Shown here in pieces: positions 5,927 to 9,012 of a stretch of 9,012 bases of DNA. The stretch is from an uncultured Rhodoplanes sp. (lineage in GTDB: Bacteria > Pseudomonadota > Alphaproteobacteria > Rhizobiales > Xanthobacteraceae). A program made the position numbers and the translations under genes. The notes under the pieces are model-generated. The model searched no databases, was not told the DNA's origin, and saw nothing but the letters and a program-made list of their open reading frames with translations. The DNA lies in NCBI GenBank assembly GCA_936924235.1, contig CAKZHN010000211.1, positions 1-9,012 of the forward strand. The letters run 5' to 3'. Numbering within the stretch: the stretch's first letter is position 1; every line of letters begins with the position of its first letter.

Positions 5927-6934
5927 ATGACCCCAGTCAACGCTGGAGTTTTTGCTTCTGCATTGTGTATCGGCGCGAGTCTCGCTTTCACGACCATAGC
6001 GAGCGCCCAAGACACCAAGCACTACCGATTTGCCCACGATCAGCAGCTCAATTCCGGCTACAGCGTCGCCTACGACATCTTCTCCGCCAAGCTCAGGGAG
6101 CTGAGCGGCGGCAAGATGCTGGTCGATCAGTTTCCCGGCGCCCAGCTCGGCCAGGAGCCGCAGCTCCTGCAGCTGGTGAAGTCCGGCGATCTCGACTTCG
6201 CCATCGTGTCGTCGGCCAACACCGCGACGATCTCGCCGCAGGCCGGCGTCATGTCGCTGCACTTTCTGTTTCGCGGCGAAGACCACATGGTCAAGGCGCT
6301 CGGCGAGCAGAAGGTGTTCGAAGCGATCCGCGACATGATCGACCAGACCACGCAGGGCATCCACGCCATCGGGCTCGGCACCCAGGGCCTCCGCAACATG
6401 TACGGCAAGAAGGACATCCATAAGGTCGAGGACATCAAAGGCCTCAAGGTGCGGGTGCAGGCCACCGCCACCGAGGACGCGACCTTCGCGGCTTACGGCG
6501 CGCAGACCGTGCATATGCCGTTCGGCAGCGTCTACACCTCGCTGCAGACCGGCGTCGTCGATGTCGGTGAGAATTCAGTCAACGTCTATCTGATCAACAA
6601 GCACTACGAGCCCGCGCCGGTGCTGTCGATGACCGAGCACGAGGCCAACAACGCGATCCTCTGGATCAGCGACAAGCTGTGGCAGAGCCTCAGCGCAGAC
6701 CAGAAGAATTGGGTCCTCGCCGCGGGCCGCGACGTCACCCTGCAAGAGCCGAAGAAGGCCTTCGATCTCGAAAAGGCGGCGGCCGGCAAGCTCAAGACGA
6801 TCGGCATCAAGATCGTGACCGACGTCGATAAATCGGGCTTTCAGAAGGTCTCCAACCCGATGCTCGACAAGCTCGCCAAGGAGCTCGGTCCGCACGCCGA
6901 TACGGTCAAGAACCTGATCGTGTCGATCAAATAG
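5927..6934 (+). CDS. dctP: TRAP transporter solute-binding protein, DctP family
   Basis: A 335-residue periplasmic receptor of a tripartite ATP-independent transporter, normal length. Residues 1-27 form a signal peptide ending ASA before Gln-Asp. The body has the family landmarks: the FAHDQQLNSGY strand near 35-45, FPGAQLGQEPQLLQLVKSGDLDFAIV (69-94), and GLKVRVQ (172-178) with R176 in the position of the invariant Arg that salt-bridges the ligand carboxylate. MPFGSVYTSLQTGVVDVGEN (197-216) matches the PMPFxEVYxALQxGVVDGxEN segment, with Val in place of the usual Gly. The ligand is therefore probably an organic acid, but C4-dicarboxylate specificity is not shown; the symbol denotes family only. 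It heads the receptor - small permease - large permease order. The 66-bp gap to the next gene carries a perfect palindrome that may keep receptor expression above that of the permeases. Confidence 0.94.
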   Translation: MTPVNAGVFASALCIGASLAFTTIASAQDTKHYRFAHDQQLNSGYSVAYDIFSAKLRELSGGKMLVDQFPGAQLGQEPQLLQLVKSGDLDFAIVSSANTATISPQAGVMSLHFLFRGEDHMVKALGEQKVFEAIRDMIDQTTQGIHAIGLGTQGLRNMYGKKDIHKVEDIKGLKVRVQATATEDATFAAYGAQTVHMPFGSVYTSLQTGVVDVGENSVNVYLINKHYEPAPVLSMTEHEANNAILWISDKLWQSLSADQKNWVLAAGRDVTLQEPKKAFDLEKAAAGKLKTIGIKIVTDVDKSGFQKVSNPMLDKLAKELGPHADTVKNLIVSIK

Positions 6935-6960
6935 CCTTGCCGCTCGGCGACTGAAAACCA

Positions 6961-6982
6961 AGAGGCCGGGATCCCGGCCTCT
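6961..6982. terminator. Perfect 22-bp palindrome between receptor and permease genes
   Basis: AGAGGCCGGGA is followed immediately by its exact complement. In RNA this forms a 9-bp, very GC-rich stem with a GATC loop. No T-run follows (the next bases are CTCCCGG), so it is more likely an mRNA-stabilising or partially attenuating element than a full terminator. Such elements are typical after solute-receptor genes, where more receptor than permease is needed. It ends 18 nt before the dctQ start. Confidence 0.6.
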
Positions 6983-7000
6983 CTCCCGGTGGGTTGCATC

Positions 7001-7582
7001 ATGAGCATTGCGGACCGCCTGGTGCTGCCGCGCCAGCGCCATCTGAAATGGAAGGTGCTCGACCCGCTTGAGACGATTCTGATGATCCTGTGCGGCGTGA
7101 CGCTGTTCGGATTTTCGCTCTCGGTCTGCTGCGACATCGTCACGCGCCTGCTCGGCGCCCCCTGGCTTTGGCTGCAGGAGGTCACCTCGACGCTGTTCGT
7201 CTATGGCATCTTCATCGGCGCGGCGGTGGCGACGCGCCGCAACGACCACCTCTACCTGACCGCGTTCGCCGAATCGACGCACGGCGCCGCGCGCATGGCC
7301 GCGGAGGTGATGATCCGGCTGGTCGTGCTCGGTGTTGCCATTTGCCTGATCTATTTCGGATACCTCAATTATCTGCGCGGCTTCGGCAGCTTCCGCCTGC
7401 CCTCCAATACGCCGATCGCCTCGCTTTACGCCGCAATCCCGCTGTGCGGCCTGCTGATCGCGCTGTTCACCATCGAGCAGATCGTCAACGGCTGCCGAAA
7501 CGGATTCGATCATCCGGAGCCGGAAGAACCCTCACATCCTGCGGCCCCGTTAGACGCCACCCATTCGGGTGAACCGCTATGA
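7001..7582 (+). CDS. dctQ: TRAP transporter small permease, DctQ family
   Basis: A 193-residue inner-membrane protein with four predicted segments at about 24-46, 60-78, 102-122 and 138-160, as in DctQ. The W-L-W-L-Q-E pattern (55-60) opening the second segment and the following ATRRNDHLYL (77-86) match the conserved TRAP small-subunit region. It partners DctM in the Na+-driven permease. I start at the ATG at 7001 because GGTGGG (6988-6993) is 7 nt upstream; the in-frame GTG at 6989 would add only four residues and has no ribosome site. The C-terminal 25 residues are a Pro/Glu-rich hydrophilic tail. The stop overlaps the DctM start in an ATGA, implying translational coupling and equal dosage. 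Confidence 0.9.
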   Translation: MSIADRLVLPRQRHLKWKVLDPLETILMILCGVTLFGFSLSVCCDIVTRLLGAPWLWLQEVTSTLFVYGIFIGAAVATRRNDHLYLTAFAESTHGAARMAAEVMIRLVVLGVAICLIYFGYLNYLRGFGSFRLPSNTPIASLYAAIPLCGLLIALFTIEQIVNGCRNGFDHPEPEEPSHPAAPLDATHSGEPL

Positions 7583-8919
7583 GCTCGCCGGCGATCCTCG
7601 GCGTGATGACGTTCTGCTTTCTGTTTTTCGGCTATCTCGGCGTGCCGGTGCCGTTTGCCTTGCTGTGCGGCGTGTTCGTCGGCGCGTCGATGGCCGACGT
7701 CTCGCTCGCCGCGATCGTGCAGAAAATCTTCGACGGGGTCGACAACGAGGCGCTGCTCGCGATTCCGTTTTTCCTGCTGGTCGGCGAGCTGATGAGCTCG
7801 TCCAACGTCATCATTCGCGTCGCCAATCTGTCACTGGCGCTGGTCGGCCATATTCGCGGCGGCCTCAGCCAGGTCGTGACCGTGTTCAGCATGATGTTCT
7901 CGGAAATGTCGGGCTCGACCACCGCCGACGTCGCGGTCATCAGCCGGGCCCTCGCCGGGCCGATGAAGAAGGAGGGCTACGGAGGTCCGTTCATCGCCGC
8001 CATTGTTGCCGCAGCCTCGACCATCGCGGCCCTGGTGCCGCCCAGCATCACCGCCGTCGTCTATGGCGCGGTCGGCAATGTATCGATCGCAGGATTGTTC
8101 ATGGCGGGCGTGGTGCCGGGCCTGATGATCGGTCTCGGCCTGATGATCTATTGCTACTTCTTCGGTCCGGTGGCGGCGCGGCGCCCGCGCGCCTCGTTCG
8201 GCATCGTGCTGCGCGCCGGCCGGGATGCGGTGTTGCCGCTGATGATCCCGATCATCCTGCTCGGCGGCATTCTGTCCGGCTGGTTCACGCCGACCGAGGC
8301 CGGCGTGGTCGCGGCCGCGTGGATCCTGATCGTGATCATTCCGGCGCTCAACCCGAAGCACCTGTGGCAATTGCCCTACGATTTTTGCCTGGCCGGCCTG
8401 ATCTTTTCGCTGCCGCTCATCACCATCGGCGCGGCCAATGCCTTCGGCTGGATGCTCGCCTATCTGCGTGGCGCCAGCGTGATCGCCGAGTGGATCGTCG
8501 CAATTGCCGGCAACGATCCGCATCTCATCATGCTGCTGATGGTGTTGCTGTTCACGGTCATCGGCGACTTCATCGAGCCGGTCCCGACCATCATCATCTT
8601 CATGCCTCTGGTCAATCAGCTCACCCAGGCGGGCGATATCAACCCGGTGCACATGGGCGTGGTGCTGATCGCCACGCTGGCCTTCGGCCTGATCACGCCG
8701 CCTTATGGGCTGGTCCTGCTGATGGCGTCGAAATTCGTCGGCGTGCGATTCTCGCAGGCGCTGCGCGCGGCGCTGCCGATCTATGTGGTTTTCCTGATCA
8801 CCATCGTGTTCTGCATCTATGTGCCGAAAGTCGTGCTGTGGCTGCCCAAGCAGGTGATTCCGACATCAGTCGGTTGCTTCAAAGCGCCCGACGGACCCGG
8901 ATATCTTTGCCCGCACTAG
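7579..8919 (+). CDS. dctM: TRAP transporter large permease, DctM family
   Basis: A 446-residue polytopic inner-membrane protein of the ion transporter superfamily, forming the Na+-coupled transport core with DctQ. Landmarks in order: GVPVPFAL (21-28); NEALLAIPFFLLVGELM (56-72); EMSGSTTADVAVISRALAGPMKKEGY (109-134), the first re-entrant hairpin region; ASTIAALVPPS (146-156); GWFTPTEAGVVAA (234-246); and GLITPPYGL (370-378) of the second hairpin. The start overlaps the DctQ stop by ATGA. The protein runs past the usual end after YVPKVVLWLP (414-423) into a tail of some 20 residues with two Cys (C433, C444) and Gly/Pro, ending GYLCPH. This tail is longer than in characterised DctM proteins. The reading frame is intact, so the tail is not a frameshift within the window. 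Confidence 0.94.
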   Translation: MSSPAILGVMTFCFLFFGYLGVPVPFALLCGVFVGASMADVSLAAIVQKIFDGVDNEALLAIPFFLLVGELMSSSNVIIRVANLSLALVGHIRGGLSQVVTVFSMMFSEMSGSTTADVAVISRALAGPMKKEGYGGPFIAAIVAAASTIAALVPPSITAVVYGAVGNVSIAGLFMAGVVPGLMIGLGLMIYCYFFGPVAARRPRASFGIVLRAGRDAVLPLMIPIILLGGILSGWFTPTEAGVVAAAWILIVIIPALNPKHLWQLPYDFCLAGLIFSLPLITIGAANAFGWMLAYLRGASVIAEWIVAIAGNDPHLIMLLMVLLFTVIGDFIEPVPTIIIFMPLVNQLTQAGDINPVHMGVVLIATLAFGLITPPYGLVLLMASKFVGVRFSQALRAALPIYVVFLITIVFCIYVPKVVLWLPKQVIPTSVGCFKAPDGPGYLCPH

Positions 8920-8920
8920 G

Positions 8921-8947
8921 GTCCGATTCAACTTCGTTGAATCAGAC
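8921..8947. repeat. Inverted repeat just after the dctM stop
   Basis: GATTCAAC (8925-8932) pairs with GTTGAATC (8936-8943) around TTC. The stem extends by GTC/GAC (8921-8923, 8945-8947) past one C/A mismatch. It starts one base after the dctM stop codon. A pyrimidine-rich stretch (8953-8966) follows without a clean T-run. It could terminate the TRAP operon, but it also looks like the outer part of the repeat that follows. Confidence 0.5.
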
Positions 8948-9012
8948 CCGTCGCTCTTTCTCTTGTTTGGGCATGATCTTTTCCGAAAACCGCTTCACAC
9001 TTTTCGGGATCA
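8944..9012. repeat. Interspersed rhizobial palindromic repeat, cut by the window edge
   Basis: The stretch from about 8969 (GGGCATGATCTTTTCCG onward) to the edge matches, from memory, a short repeat found many times between genes in Bradyrhizobium and other Rhizobiales. TGATC...CGAAAA (8973-8988) faces TTTTCGGGATCA (9001-9012), an imperfect dyad around CCGCTTCACAC. Its position in an intergenic gap right after an operon end is typical. The exact outer boundary cannot be set here. Confidence 0.6.

Overview
The window is GC-rich, densely coding DNA from an alphaproteobacterium, most likely Bradyrhizobium or a close relative in the Nitrobacteraceae. Three things point there: strong G/C bias at third codon positions (long antisense frames stay open opposite real genes), the mix of orphan Bug-type and TRAP solute-binding proteins, and a stretch at the right edge (about 8921-9012) that I recognise from memory as a repeat scattered through Rhizobiales genomes. 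The genus call is inference.

Layout, left to right. (1) 1-1204, minus strand: the first 401 codons of an exported type I phosphodiesterase / nucleotide pyrophosphatase of the alkaline phosphatase superfamily, cut by the window edge. (2) 1205-1578: a 374-bp divergent intergenic region packed with palindromes and short repeats. (3) 1579-2943: a soluble cytochrome P450 with every family signature, followed by a terminator-like hairpin. (4) 3082-5198: a two-gene unit made of a stand-alone zinc methyl/alkyltransferase related to the C-terminal half of MetE and, 17 nt later, a Bug/TctC periplasmic solute-binding protein with no TctA/TctB membrane partners in view. An operator-like inverted repeat lies just upstream of the unit. 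(5) 5284-5766: a CYTH-domain (triphosphate tunnel) protein. (6) 5763-5879, minus strand: a candidate 38-codon gene whose stop codon shares a CTAG with the CYTH stop. (7) 5927-8919: a complete TRAP transporter in the order solute receptor (DctP), small permease (DctQ), large permease (DctM). A perfect 22-bp palindrome separates the receptor from the permeases, and the permease genes overlap by ATGA. (8) 8920-9012: an intergenic hairpin and the start of the rhizobial repeat.

Functionally the window is mostly uptake and catabolism. There are two solute-capture systems of different families (Bug and TRAP), an oxygenase (P450), a zinc-dependent thiol transferase, and an exported phosphoester hydrolase. 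The most plausible functional link is the transferase-Bug pair: close spacing and same strand suggest co-transcription, so the receptor may capture the compound, or a precursor of it, that the enzyme processes. No CRISPR array, rRNA, tRNA, insertion sequence or phage gene was seen. I do not see a clearly undescribed multi-gene system. The best leads are the transferase-Bug pair, the small minus-strand gene and the palindrome-dense P450 upstream region.
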